Positions 28,662-43,593 of a DNA stretch of 64,000 nt are shown piece by piece; within the stretch, counting starts at the first letter, position 1, and each line of letters opens with the position of its first letter. Source of the DNA: Rotaria sp. Silwood1 (Eukaryota; Rotifera; Eurotatoria; Philodinida; Philodinidae); assembly GCA_905250075.1 (NCBI GenBank), contig CAJNOP010000143.1:186001-250000 (forward strand), in the 5' to 3' direction. The notes under the pieces were generated by a model. That model was not told the origin of the DNA. It did not search any database and was given only the letters and a program-made list of their open reading frames with translations. The position numbers and the translations under genes were made by a program.

Positions 28662-30563
28662 CTAACGCGAACGAAAATATGATCTTTGAGATATGACGTC
28701 ATTTTCAACATTTCTAAAAGCCCATTGATGATCAACCACAAGTAAACCTTCTCGTTCTGCTTTAAATGCTTTTGATGAATCTTGTGGCATTGATACAGCG
28801 GCCATATTCATTTGATCTTGCATCATTTTTGTTTGATCAGCTGCATTATTTTCTCCAAGAAGTAAATTATTGATACCACGTTGACCAAAGATATTGATAG
28901 CATACCAAGAAACAGATGATAACCTAATTGAAGAAAAAATAACAATTATATTTTCAAATAATACGATAAAAGTCCTTTTACTAACCAACTAGCATCGAGT
29001 GTTGCCAATTCAACACCACGTTGTAACATTGGTTTAAAACGATATGTTAATGGAAAAGGCACTTTAGCTAAAAACAAATATTGAAAAAAGTTTTTAAGTT
29101 TATCTGATGAGGAAACTTCTGAAGATGTAAAAACACTGTTCGGTCGAGACAATGTCCATTTCATTAGTTATAGAGATTAATAGAAAAGTCTGGAATGACA
29201 TTGGTTTTTTGGACATTCATTTTTGAGATATCGAAGTTTTACTGGATTTTTCAACAGAAAGTTATGATATTCCTAATCGAGTTCAACCTTTGCACGAACA
29301 AAGTTCTTAATTAGATTAGTGGATTGTGAAATTTATATTACCTTTCTGGAGTTGTAAATTAGGATAGGAAATACTAGAAAAGTTAAATCTGGCATAATTA
29401 ACTAATCTCATCAAGAATGTTGTTCATGCATAGCTCTAAGTTGATTGAGAGAAGCACAGCTGTTTGTTGAAACACTCAGTGCAATTTCGATATTTCAAGA
29501 ACGAATGTCCGAAAAACCAGACCATCCTAAACTTTTCTATCATTCACTAGTGCTCATCCAATGAACTTTGTCTCAGTCGAACTTCTTCGCGAGTTCGAAA
29601 CTTTTTTATCAAGATTTTATGTTCTACGAATTTTTCTCATCGAGCTATACTTGTCCATCTTGCACGTTTGTTTACACTATTCCCGATAGGAGAACAATTA
29701 TCGGTTTACCATAATAGAATGACGGTGAAAAGATTAAGTAACAAAGCGCCGTCGGTCGATTAGTGATATATCGGCGGTTCTTTGTTATTATGGATAAATG
29801 TTTGTTTCGATTACATAGAAATTCTCTTAGCGATTATTAATGCTTTCATGTCGCTAATTGGGAATACAATTTAGAATTAAGGGTTTATCGTCATGCTTAA
29901 CAGAAAAAAATTTAGATCTACTGCATTTCTAAACCCTTCATTTTTCATATTATCTCTTAAGATACATACTACAAAGAAAACCACTAAATGCCCAATTGAT
30001 AACACCACCGATGACAATCATAGGAACCATATTTGATATATTATTTTTAAGCATTTCAGTCATCATTGTTGGATCTAAAATATTAATTTTATTGATAATT
30101 TTATGATTTTTATTATTACCAGTAATTGGATTTCGTATAGGTTGTTGTCGACCTTGTTGTTTAGTAAGATAACCATTTTCTTCATTAACAAAAAAATGTT
30201 TTCGCATAACAAAACCCTATTTGAAAAAAACAAAATATTAATATTCAAAACAGAGAAAAAAATCTATTCGAAATTAAATCAAACCTCTTTTGGAATATAT
30301 TTTCCATTTTCACGTAAGATTCTTGTTCGAATAAGTGCTTGACTAAAATATACATAAGAAAAATAAAAATTTTTTTAAAAGAATTATTGATAAAAACAAG
30401 AGACAAGATATTACCTATCAGCTAATTGTTGCTTGTCAATAGGTTTTTCGCCAGCTGTTATTATTGAAATATAATGTCGTAGCATACCAACAAAAAATGT
30501 AATGACAACAATTGGCATAAATACCCAAAATCGAATAGCTGAATCGAGTAGTAATTCGACCAT
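28662..30563 (-). CDS. EMC3: ER membrane protein complex subunit 3
   Basis: Exons in coding order: 30415-30563, 30285-30342, 29970-30216, 28986-29067, 28662-28923; 265 residues (human 261). It matches EMC3 end to end: [20 protein letters not shown], then [97 protein letters not shown] and a short C-terminal tail. EMC3 is a YidC/Oxa1/Get1-type core subunit of the ER membrane insertase. Three membrane segments are visible (about residues 12-32, 112-135 and 170-190). Intron 3 (29068-29969, 902 bp) carries a fold-back element. The nearest upstream acceptor-like TTGTTTCAG gives a 34-nt leader. Confidence 0.95.
29075..29632. mobile_element. Fold-back element in EMC3 intron 3
   Basis: Arms at about 29139-29245 and 29485-29582 are reverse complements at about 75 percent by eye. 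TTCGGTCGAGACAATGTCC pairs with the complement of the 29560-29582 stretch, and TAGAAAAGTCTGGAATG with that of ACCATCCTAAACTTTTCTA. Homologous sequence in the same order occurs at 48.18-48.60 kb, for example AAGTCT(G/A)GAATG and TCTTAATTAGATTA-like words. No open frame. Outer ends are uncertain; the left end comes within about 10 bp of the splice acceptor. Confidence 0.6.
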
Positions 30564-30891
30564 TATGTTTTATTTATAATATAGAAAAAACAAATATCTG
30601 AAACAATACGAATGAATATTTGTTTTTTTACTGAAAATATAAATTTTAAGTTCTTGAATAATGATATCAACTTGAAAATGATATATACATTCTACTTAAA
30701 CTCGATCTAAAGTTCATTGATTTTGTCATTCAATAAATTGATTTTTCATCATAATTCGATTCATTATTTTTTTTAAACAAAGTGAACTTTTCTCATCGAG
30801 CTGAATAGTCTGATAAATCTCATCAAAACCTTGAAAGACATTTGGCATGAATAATCAATAGATATTTGTCTTTCTTGCTCAACAATAATTA
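30564..30891. other. Short intergenic gap between CCDC97 and EMC3
   Basis: 328 bp between the CCDC97 stop and the EMC3 ATG, both on the minus strand. It holds a TTGTTTCAG acceptor-like site (AG at 30598-30599). No gene or clear promoter motif seen. The distance is short enough that cotranscription with CCDC97 is possible. Confidence 0.4.
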
Positions 30892-33373
30892 TTATTGTTC
30901 TCCATTCGTATATGAATAAGGATCTTCATCATCAAAATATTTTTCTTCTTCATCACGTTCACGTATTTTAATATCATCAAGATTTTCATTATTATCAATT
31001 GATGTATAATCAATATTAGAATCTTCACCATTAAGAAATCTCTCTAAAACAAAAAAAAAATAATTGTTAGAATAAATTAAGAAACATTGCGATATCGTTT
31101 TTGTAATAAGTATTTATTTATGTAACTCATGTTCATGAGTTTTGAAATATACCTTAATCTAATACGTAAGCTGTCAGACCAACTACTGATAAAATGATCC
31201 TATAAAGAGACTATTAGTTTCTCTAATATACCAATGCTATGATCAGATCCATCAGATATTCTACTGCTCGCGTTCGATAGTTTTAGTTACTCCAGTGTCA
31301 ATGGAGTAGAAAAGGAATAGTAAGACATAAGGAACATTGATTTCTTTTCTTTTATAACTGAATCCATGTTACACGTTACTTCGCACAACTGCTCGTATGT
31401 CACGATACAATAATGGTCAAAGGATGGGCTACCAGTTAAGTATCAAACTACTGCAGCTTGTATCTTATGATATTGAAGTTATGAGAAAAAGGACCTTGCC
31501 AAACGATCATTAAGTTTTCTTTAAGGCATTGTATAACTACTGAAAATACTTCACTCATAATAGTTGTTACTTAAACTTCTCATGTAATGAAGAAAGGAGT
31601 CCGTGAGATTGGAGTATGGATAAGTGAGCATGATAAAGATATGCACACTCACACCTATTTACACACTAAAAAGACTAATGAGATTAAGAGTATTAAAATA
31701 TTCTTATAGCTTGAAAAGATGTGTCAGCATAAATGTAAAACGGATAAATTTGGTTTCTTGCTAATCTATATACCGAAGATCTATATTGCTTGAAAGTTAG
31801 AAAATATTTTCTTAAAAAGATTCAATTTTTTTCGTTTTTCTGTACTCATCGATTTTTTGAGTTCAATATTTTGGGCATGAAGCGATATGTACCATTTAGT
31901 TTCTTATTATTGATCTACAAATCGCCACGCCAGTCACCAGTGAGGCAGTACAAAAGTAAAGATTGGTTCTTCATTGCTAATATAGCTTTGAACTGTCCTT
32001 TACCAATTGCCATATAAATGACGAGTTTTCGTTATTAATTAGTACTTACATTAAGCCCAACTCTCGGAATCTTTCATAGAAAAAGCGCGCTGCAATTACT
32101 GTTTGTATACAAAATTCTTCTAATGACAATGAGTACTTTCTCGTTCTAAAGATGCTGAAAGTATGAGTCATGAGCCTCTAACATCGCTAGTTTTAGATTA
32201 TTTTAATTGGAGAAAAAAAGTCTTGATGAATATGAGAAAATTTGTTTTGCGTTTTTCTTAAAATCAAGTTTTGAACAAAACAAGCGACGCTTTCTTCGAC
32301 ACGGTATGTCTGATCGCGCTCAAGTTTTTTTAAAATATTTTGGTCATCTTAAGATGGATGTTTCATTTCTTCAAAATATTATTCCTGTGAACTGCCATAG
32401 CCTTTAAAAAATTCGTAAGATTGAAAAAACAAACGTGCACTTCGACTTGATCCTAGTTGTGATTGAAAAAGTACAGCTCGAAAAACTGAAATACATAGTT
32501 TTGCGGAAAGGAAAACCTTTGGCCATTTTTGACCTTTGTGATCCCCATATCCCCCTGAAGAAAGTATCTGAGAATTTTAAGCCTACGACAACTAATGGTG
32601 TATTTGTCAAGATCTATCTGCTTTAAAATTTTTATCATTTTTCGTCGAGTTGTTACTGAGAAACTCTAGAAAGTAAGAGTTCGTACGTCTTCTAATATAT
32701 CTTTATACATTAGAAAAATGATTAAAATACAATCGTGTTCACCTTTTTGAATAGCAAGAAATTCTTGTCGATATAAATTTCTTTCTGTACTTGAATATTT
32801 TTTTTCATTTTCTTCATCATTTTCATCATCATCATCCTCTTCATCATCACTTTCACTATCATTATCATCATCATGACGTAAATGTTCTTCATTTTCATAT
32901 TCTTTTTCAACTCTTTCTTGATGATTAATTGCTTCAAGATGTTCCATATAAAAATCAGCTAATGGACCATTTGCTGTTCTAGTGACTAATTGATTTGTTT
33001 CATCACCCCTATATTTTTCAATCATTTGTTCATATAGTAATGGTGATCGTTCTTTCATGGCTTCATCACTAAAATATGAACCATCAGCAAGTAATTGTTG
33101 CATATATGTATAACGACGATTAGCACGTAGTTTATGACGATTTGAATGTAATATTTGACATATGTAATCAGCATTTGAATCAAAATTTTGTTTTATTTCA
33201 TCATCAGTTAATAATGAACCAAAACGATATATAAAATTAGCTGGATTTGTTTCATATAAATGGTTAAGAATTTCATGTTTTTGTTCATATGTAAAATCTG
33301 GTTCATTACGTTGTTGTGAAGCAATAACAACATTACTTGAACAAATTCGATCAAACATAGATGTTAGACTCAT
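30892..33373 (-). CDS. CCDC97: CCDC97-like protein (DUF2052 family)
   Basis: Two exons, 32743-33373 and 30892-31043; 260 residues. Family blocks are clear: EPDFTYEQKHEILNHLYE near the N-terminus, LRANRRYTYMQQLLADGSYF (about 80-99), APLLYEQ-like RSPLLYEQMI, a Glu/Asp-rich stretch at about 165-190, and the conserved C-terminus ERFLNGEDSNIDY then RDEEEKYFDDEDP. CCDC97 has been found associated with SF3B/17S U2 snRNP splicing complexes in mammals; a nuclear splicing-related role is inferred. The single intron (31044-32742, 1699 bp) splits codon GAG and is large for this genome; the frames inside it (31790-32626) have no recognisable domain. The ATG directly abuts a TTTTTCTAG acceptor, 54 bp behind the NUDT2 stop. 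Confidence 0.9.
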
Positions 33374-33427
33374 CTAGAAAAAGTTATAAAACTGAAACAA
33401 AACATCACAGTATAAATTTATTCGAAA
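33374..33427 (-). promoter_or_regulatory. 54-bp NUDT2/CCDC97 junction with poly(A) signal and acceptor
   Basis: Only 54 bp separate the two reading frames, leaving almost no room for an independent promoter. AATAAA lies at 33417-33422, within a few nt of the NUDT2 stop, and AACTTTTTCTAG (AG at 33374-33375) immediately precedes the CCDC97 ATG. This is the clearest of the three operon-like junctions in the window. Confidence 0.55.
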
Positions 33428-35840
<2,413 letters not shown>

Positions 35841-38800
35841 TTATTCGATCTTGACGGCAGCATAAATTTTTCTGACAAAGATATATGATGCAATAAAACC
35901 AATTGTACCCGTCAGAGTCCAAAATGTAAAACAGATCAAAAATGTATAACCAAAATAAAGCATTATTGGAATAACTTCAGTAATATCAAGCTAAAGAAAA
36001 AAAAAACAAGGTTTTATAATAAAAAAAAAAAAACATTTTTCTGTGAATAAAATTTTTCATTACTTTTGTGAAAAAATAAAATATTGAATAAGCAAATACA
36101 TAAAATGCTGAACCTCCTGATGCAACAAATGATCGCCACCACCAATGATAATCTTCTCCACATAATTGAAAATAAGTTATGACAATTGAAATTTGTGAGC
36201 ATGATACTAGATTGAAAAGAGAACAAATATCAAAATTTAATCATTATTTGTAATTATTCATAACTTACTTATTATAATAATAAAGACAAGAAAGAGAAAA
36301 CCAAAGAGATAATAATATTGGTTTTCCCAAATGGCCGAAAAGATAAAGAATAATTCAATAAACATCGCACCAAATGGTAAAACACCTAATCAATAATGTA
36401 TGCTATAGTACTGATCAAAAATATCAAGATCAAAGTGTTTTTGTTTTTGCTTACGAAATCAAGCAGTTAACTTAAATCAAAATATCGGTTTGAATAGTCA
36501 ATGAAGTTTTCTATCAAATATATTCCATATTGAAGTTTTATAGCTGAAAAACCAAGCAAAGTAGTTTCTACATCTTAGAAAATTGTGTGAAAATGAGGTT
36601 TTACGAATTGCATGTTAAAAAGCACAAAATTCTCAGTAAGATGAGAGATTGTTGCATTTCCTGCAACCTTTTCTTAAAAAGTTATAAGTCACACAAAAGA
36701 ATACATTTTTCTGCAACGTGGCCATGGCTCATTTTCTTCAGAATTTCGTTCTCTTTACCATGACACTCTTAAAAACTAATTTTCGGGAATCTTCCTTCCA
36801 TAGTTCATGCATGAAATTTTGATATCGAATGTATTTGATAAAGAACTTCATTGGCTATTCAAGCTATTATCTAGATTTGAGTTGAATGCTTGATATTACA
36901 GAATATAATCAAAAACACATTGATCTTGTATATTTATCCGGCACTGTATTTTCGAATTTCTAATCATCATCAATTACTTACCAGCCATTAAAGTGCTAGA
37001 AAAAAAAAATAACAAAAAGACAATAATTAAACAATAAAAAAAAATCGAGTATCTTTTTTTTCGTTTACTTACCTTAATACTGGATGCAAAAACCATTGTT
37101 GTTCAGGTACTTGACGTGGAATTTGATTTGTTCGAACTGGTTGATCATACGGCTAAAAAAAATCTCATATGTATTTTTTTTATCATCATCTTTCTTATAC
37201 TAACTTGTTTACGATAGCCAAAATAGAATCCAAAACAAACCAATGGAAATGAAATACCTAACCACATGACAAGTATAGAAAGCATAGTTGTAAATGGAAC
37301 AGCACCCGATGAACGTTTTCCCCATATGAAAAAGTTGAGAAAAAAGCCAATACTAAATACAATTCCTGGATATAATGTAGCAGTCTATATGAAAAGAAAA
37401 ATAAACTAAAAGAAGAAAAAAAACAAAAAGATATACTAAAGCTGCTGTTCGTTTCCAATTTGATCCTTTAATTGTCTTATAAATTCGACCCGCATAAAAA
37501 CCCGCAATAAGACTAAGAAAATCAAATTAATTTCTTAAATTAATTTCTATAATGGTTTTGTTTTACCCCATAAATACATAAAGAAAACAAGCTGCTGTAA
37601 TCAATGCACCACGTGATGATGGTGAAAGCATTCCAAGAGCACCAAAGACTTTTGAAAGAAAAAAAAAAGCAAAATTGCCTTTTATCTTTGACATTTTCTT
37701 TTCAATACAAACCGATAACAATCAATGACATTAAGAAGATTTGAATACCAGAACCAATAAGTGCAGCAAGAAAATTCTTACCACGTGGTGGTCGAAATAC
37801 ATCACCATGTACTCTGTAAAATTATCGAAAATATTTTTTTTTCTAAAGAAAAAAAAAAAGAAGAGTTTAAAACCTACAATTTCCAACCAGTTTCTTCAGT
37901 AACATCATCCTAAATCATAAAAAATAAATTTTTGTTTTTTAATTATTTAAATTTTATTTAATACTAACTGAATCCTCTTGATTATATCGTGCAATATCAC
38001 GACGAAGTGTTTTAACAATAATCATTGATAATATACCAGCAAGAAAAAATACAACAATAACTGAATTAACAATGGAAAACCAATGAATTTGTACATCAGT
38101 CATTGCTAAATATGTATCCCATCTAAGAAGAAATAAATAGAATATAAATATTTGATTTACTGAGTTTTAGATAGATAGCACACTGTCGAATAAAGTTATA
38201 AATCTGTCACTCAGCTAGATTTCGCTCGCAATAGAATAGAAACGTAGTAGAGCATAAAATTCGTTTTTTAGTGCTTAGAATTTTTTTTTCAAATCCAGTA
38301 TGAAAATTAAAAGCAGTGATCTAAGCAGTTTTTCTTACTCCATAAAATCATGTAGTGATTATGTTCATTTCTGATTTTCCTCTTAGATTATGTCCGGTCA
38401 AATAGGTAAGATGTCACACTGATTTGACTCCGAATAATCTAAGAGAAAAATTAGAGATACAATTGATCACTATGCTATTTTATAGCGCATGAATAACTGT
38501 GTCCACCTATACTGTCACTGTTCCTATTAGGCTTCTAAAAGAAAAAATTACAGATATCATAGTTCTTAACCAAAACATTCAACAGTTATAGACCTATATC
38601 CTTTGACCCTATTGAAAGTGAAATCTAATTAGATAGAAGGTTTATGACCTTACTCGATAATGTCTTTTATTTGTCTTTAATCTGCTCATTTACCTATTAA
38701 TTGGAGAGTACTCATGCATATTAATCTATTCATACAAGATGAAAAAATTTTTTAATGCCAAGAGAAAAAGTTCCTCTATCTCTCTATATATAACTCAAGA

Positions 38801-39989
38801 AAACCTTTTCAATACTAATTTCATATGAGAAAATAATCCTTTGATTTTTTTGTTAATACATACCGACTTGCCCACCGTGTTTCACTAAATGCCCATTCAA
38901 CTTCATAAGTCATTGTTACTGTATTTTCTCCTAGAAGATAATTATTCAATTTTGTTTTTTTTTTCGAATATTTTTTTTGTAAAAACAATAAACCTTTTGG
39001 ATTAATTAGTTGCATTTCTTGGCCACTCTTAATCGTACATGTTCCATCATCGTTAACAGCTATACGTTTTGAATCAATACTTTTTGGTTCAACTTCAAAA
39101 CCAACAACTCGATATAATTCTCTTTAAGAAAGAAAATCAAAATTATATTTTAATATCTAACATATTGAAAAAAAGAAACTTCTTTACTCAGATTCTTTAT
39201 GATAATATAATTTCATAACTAAATGATTATTTAAATAAGTTTCTTCTGTTTGTTTTGTATGTAATCCTAAACGATAGCCATGTTCATAAAGAGTTTCATG
39301 AGTCTCAACATTTTGAAATTTAGTTGCACATGGAAGATTATCAACGAGACTAAGTAAAAGAAAACAAAAAATAAACAATCAATCAAACAAAAAGAATCAA
39401 TTCTTACAGATGAACATAATAATTTTTTCGAATACGTTTTCCAAGTGTAGAACTTTGCTGTGGAGTTAAATCAATATTTTTGCAAAGTGTTTGACAACGA
39501 ACATCAACGTCCATGTCAACCTATGAAACAAAAAAACAATGATACATAAAGTTCTTATTTTGTTTTTTTTTAAATTTAATTACTTTAAAATTTGTATTAA
39601 CAATTCGATCACCTCGAAGAATTTCTCCTAAAATAATAAAATAAAACAACATGTTCTTTCTTGTTATGTAAGAAAAAACATGTTTTTTTGTGTTTTCTTT
39701 TACCAAGATTTTCTGATTTGTATTTTGTTCCATTAAGTGGTTTACAATGAATAGCTATATCATAATAATCATATGGTAATTGTGTTTTTGTACTTGTCAT
39801 TTTAACAGCCTATTAAAAACATATTTAAATTTCTTTGATTTAATAATCAATAAACAATTTTGTTACTTTAACTTCGACATTTTCTCCTTTCTTAAAATCA
39901 AGTGGAGCTACACCGGGAATGTAGAACGTAGTAATTGGCTGCATACAAAAAATGATGCATATTAAACTTATATATGCCATATTAGCCAT
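35841..39989 (-). CDS. TM9SF4: Transmembrane 9 superfamily member 4 (nonaspanin)
   Basis: Eighteen exons in coding order: 39867-39989, 39704-39809, 39584-39627, 39408-39520, 39188-39349, 38994-39121, 38864-38930, 37969-38122, 37878-37909, 37713-37813, 37567-37648, 37437-37512, 37205-37384, 37073-37152, 36982-36995, 36269-36385, 36064-36206, 35841-35990; 623 residues (human 642). Signal peptide, then [62 protein letters not shown], then nine membrane segments with [39 protein letters not shown] and [15 protein letters not shown]. The C-terminus AAVKIE fits the KxD/E Golgi-retention signal. Such proteins act in Golgi/endosomal trafficking and phagocytosis. Exon 15 is only 14 nt. The ATG abuts a CAATTTCAG acceptor. 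Confidence 0.96.
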
Positions 39990-42900
39990 CTGAAATTGAA
40001 AGTAGTTCTATTGTGTTTGAGAATGAGAGACACAACACAAAAGTTGAAGGTAAAATCAATTGAATACAGTAAACGCAATCAACCTGAAAAAGAAGCGTTG
40101 AACTAAACGAATAGAAAAAAGAGAATATGAGTAAACGTCAAAGATAAAAAAAGACGAAATAAATAAATGATTGAATCATCATGTATTTATGTTTTGTTTT
40201 TTCTTAAAAAAAAAAATATTTTGTTTATTTACAAGAATACAATACAGTTTTTTTTTTATTTAATAGATTTTTACAAAAAATATTTTGAATGAGAAAATAT
40301 GTATAGTTAGCATGAATCGATTGTATTTATTTTGTAAATAAATGATGACTAAATAGTACAGATGTCGTTAACAAGCAATAAATCAAGTTATAATAACTAT
40401 TTACTGTTAATTTATGTAAAATCGTTATTAAAATGTTCATTGAGTGAATCAAGGAAAAACATAAATTCTTTTCATTTCGAAAAGATAATAATGTCTATCG
40501 TTGAATAGAAACATGTAACAAACTTCTGCTTGCAATCTGTCGCAGAAGATGTGATCTTACACTGACTGTTTAATAAATAACAGGCAAAATTTTTCAATTT
40601 GTAATTATTAAGCTAGAGTTATGCATCAGAGACAGAATTTATTGCCACTGGAAATCTGTTAATACTGTGAAAGTATTCTAAAACAATACTCAGAGTGTTG
40701 AGGGACAAGCTTTTATTAAGTTCCTAATTCCATTTGTCCCGACTCGTTTTATTTCCAAAATGGTTCGATTCCGAATGCCCTGCAGGGCTCTTCTACATCC
40801 CGATTGCTATTGACGTTACAGCATCGCTGCTATGAGGAATGTGAATGATTTATGATATATTGATATTAGAGATGTTTAGTACCAGGTTGATTTCGTTCTG
40901 ACTTTGGTAATTTTTTTTCTCTTAATCTTAGTTATGGTGTAAGTAAACTCAATCGAGTGCCGATCTAGAGAAAAGTATTGTAGAATTTATTTGTATCATA
41001 TCTTAAAAAACCCTTCGATAGTTGTTTTTTTTCATTAATTAGTGAGCGACTTGTGCTTTTGTTAGGTCATCTCTCTTGAATTATATTCTGATTGGTATGA
41101 TTCTCTTAAAATCATAGAAGATTTTACTATAAACTTGAGTTTTGACCATCTCTAATTGATCCAGTTTCATTTTGTGACATATATCTACAATAACTTTAGT
41201 CCATGATAATCAATTTAAATAACATTTCTTTTGTTTAGATCCATTATTCAAATCTTGCTAATAGCCAAAAAGTAACTTTCTATTATATGCTTTTTCTCAA
41301 GTTATAAGCATAGTAAGAATCGAAAACATTTATATTCCTAGCATTATCAATTAATAAGTGAAATTCTACCTTTAGGATTACATTTCTTGAATAGTATCGA
41401 TATCACATAGTGAATAAAAACAGACTTATTCTATAACGATCGATCTCTTGTTCAAAGGACTATCAATTTTAACATCAGTCACTACGCATTGAAAGTTGGT
41501 TTAAAATTCGGACAAGCATTTATGAATTTCGTAAACTCTACAAGGTATAATCGCACTCTATTGAAATCAAATCTTGTCAATATAGTTGTTTTGAAATCGT
41601 AGTCTTAAAATTCTATCTTTTAGTAAAGAGAAGGTTCGAATAATTTTATGTACGTAATATATTAATAGTTTTTCGTAAAATTACAATGGGAACTCTAGCA
41701 CCGGTTTTCGATGATTTCAATATCTCTGTAGTTTTTATAGTGCGAGAGTCGAGAAATTTTTTTTTATGTTGGACTTGAACATGCAGTAATAAAATCAACA
41801 AGTCAATACATGTTGAAGTTTTGTTTTTCGCAAACCATACAAATATATGGCAAACGGTCCATATTCTTTATTTTTCAGAAATTTTAGTTCTCTAGTTAAA
41901 ATTAGCACAAAAATGTACGAATAAAATTAAAATACGTAAATAGTCGTACTCAATTTTTGTCAATCGTAATACAGCGGTTAAGAATTATTTGAACTATATA
42001 GAAATACATTTATATCTAAAATCATTTAGATTTACTATCAAATTCTATCTTAAATGTTGGCTAACTAAGGAAATACACAAGAAAATGTTACACAAAATAC
42101 CTTGTCAATTACTAATTATAATCAGTTGAAATAGTTATTAAAGTAAGAAATCCGTAGCTTTTTGACAACATTAAAATCGATTTACCTTTTTTTTTTTTCG
42201 AGGATATTATTAATCTTTCATAAAAATGGTTTTGTTAGGAATTCCATTGTTCTATTTCTATATGCCTTTACATTCGTTTAATGTCAATATAACTTTGAAA
42301 TTAAGTTTTAATTTTACATAACTATTTAGAATTATTTTCAAACATTTTCTTATTAATCAAAAACAAATTTTTGCTTTCAATAGATAAATTGATTAATCAA
42401 ACAAGAAATTATCAAATTTATAGGAAATTATTTATTCAGTTTTTATCATATACAAGACAAATTTGACCTTAACTTAAAAGGATATGTAAAAAAAAGGAAA
42501 GAAAGCATAATTTCTGCATGTCAAACAAAGAATTGATGATCAATCGATTGTCATTTAGAATGTGACAGCTAAATACACTCACAAAACATTAGCATTCATT
42601 TATAAAACTTCAATAAAAAAGGCAAACGATATCTTAGTGAAGACTCACTGAAAAACAAGTTGTTTTTTTTATTCATACTATACATACAATCATAACAATA
42701 CGAAAATCATGACATTGAATATACATATAAATTTTCAATATTAGATAAATGTTTGTACCCGAAGACATTTCATAGAAGTATTATTGGAATGTCATTAATA
42801 ACAAAACTATCTGGAAAATATTTGTATCAAAATAAAAACTATTGATTTGCATATAATACATATTAACAATTGAAATCTCAACTGAAAATCTCTTCTATTA

Positions 42901-43593
42901 TATGACAGTTGTATAATATGATAATATTTGATATATTCATTGAAATTATCATTTATTTTATGTCACCTAGAAAACATATTAGACGAATAAATCGATTATT
43001 TTATACTGCAAATAACTGATGATTAATGAAGACTCATTATCTTTCGTGTGAAGCATCTATTTTTTTTTCTTTTCAAAAACTAAATTCTTATAAATCTTAT
43101 ATCAATCAAGGATGATGAAAATTTTCTATAAAAAAAAAATAAATTGTAGCTTTTTCATGACACTTTTATATTTTAAAATAAATGTAATAATGTAAGTATT
43201 CAATTTGTCTGAAACAATTACGTGATTTCATAATCAAAAGACGATTTCATCATCTTTTTAATTATGAAATAAAATATTTCTACGCATAAGCAGAAAAGAA
43301 ATATAAAAAAGAAAAATATTTTTGTCATTATAGTCAGTAATATCAACAGAGAAAGAGATGAACAAGAATAAGACTGTCATTATCGTTTGACCTTTCATAT
43401 ATACCAAAGAAGGGGAGAATCTTCTTTCATTAATTATCCCATTCAAGTATATCATATGTCCTAATCGTTTGTATGTCTGATTAGTTTTTCATTCTTTTTT
43501 CTTTTTTTTGTTCCAACGAATAATCATTGCAATACAAACAAGAACAACAAAGAATACATATATCTGTCAAACAATGGATATGATTGATAAGAA
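39990..43593. other. Intergenic region with a hAT-like element
   Basis: 3.6 kb between the GPCR 3' end and TM9SF4. AT-rich; no gene supported. It carries the TIR element at 40867-41154 and a GCCCTGCAGGGC palindrome near 40778-40789. The frame at 43258-43455 is low-complexity and probably lies in the GPCR 3' UTR. Confidence 0.5.
40867..41154. mobile_element. hAT-like non-autonomous element with imperfect 8-bp target duplication
   Basis: 288 bp beginning TAGAGATG and ending CATCTCTA, exact 8-bp inverted ends of hAT type. The flanks are ATTGATAT (40859-40866) and ATTGATCC (41155-41162), an 8-bp duplication with two mismatches. No open frame, so it would need a transposase in trans. Confidence 0.55.

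Noticed and set aside
31790..32626. Plus-strand frames in the CCDC97 intron
   Set aside because: No recognisable domain, overlapping frames on both strands, and they lie in a long, probably repeat-derived intron.
40778..40789. GCCCTGCAGGGC palindrome as a regulatory site
   Set aside because: A single short palindrome with no neighbouring gene start; probably chance.
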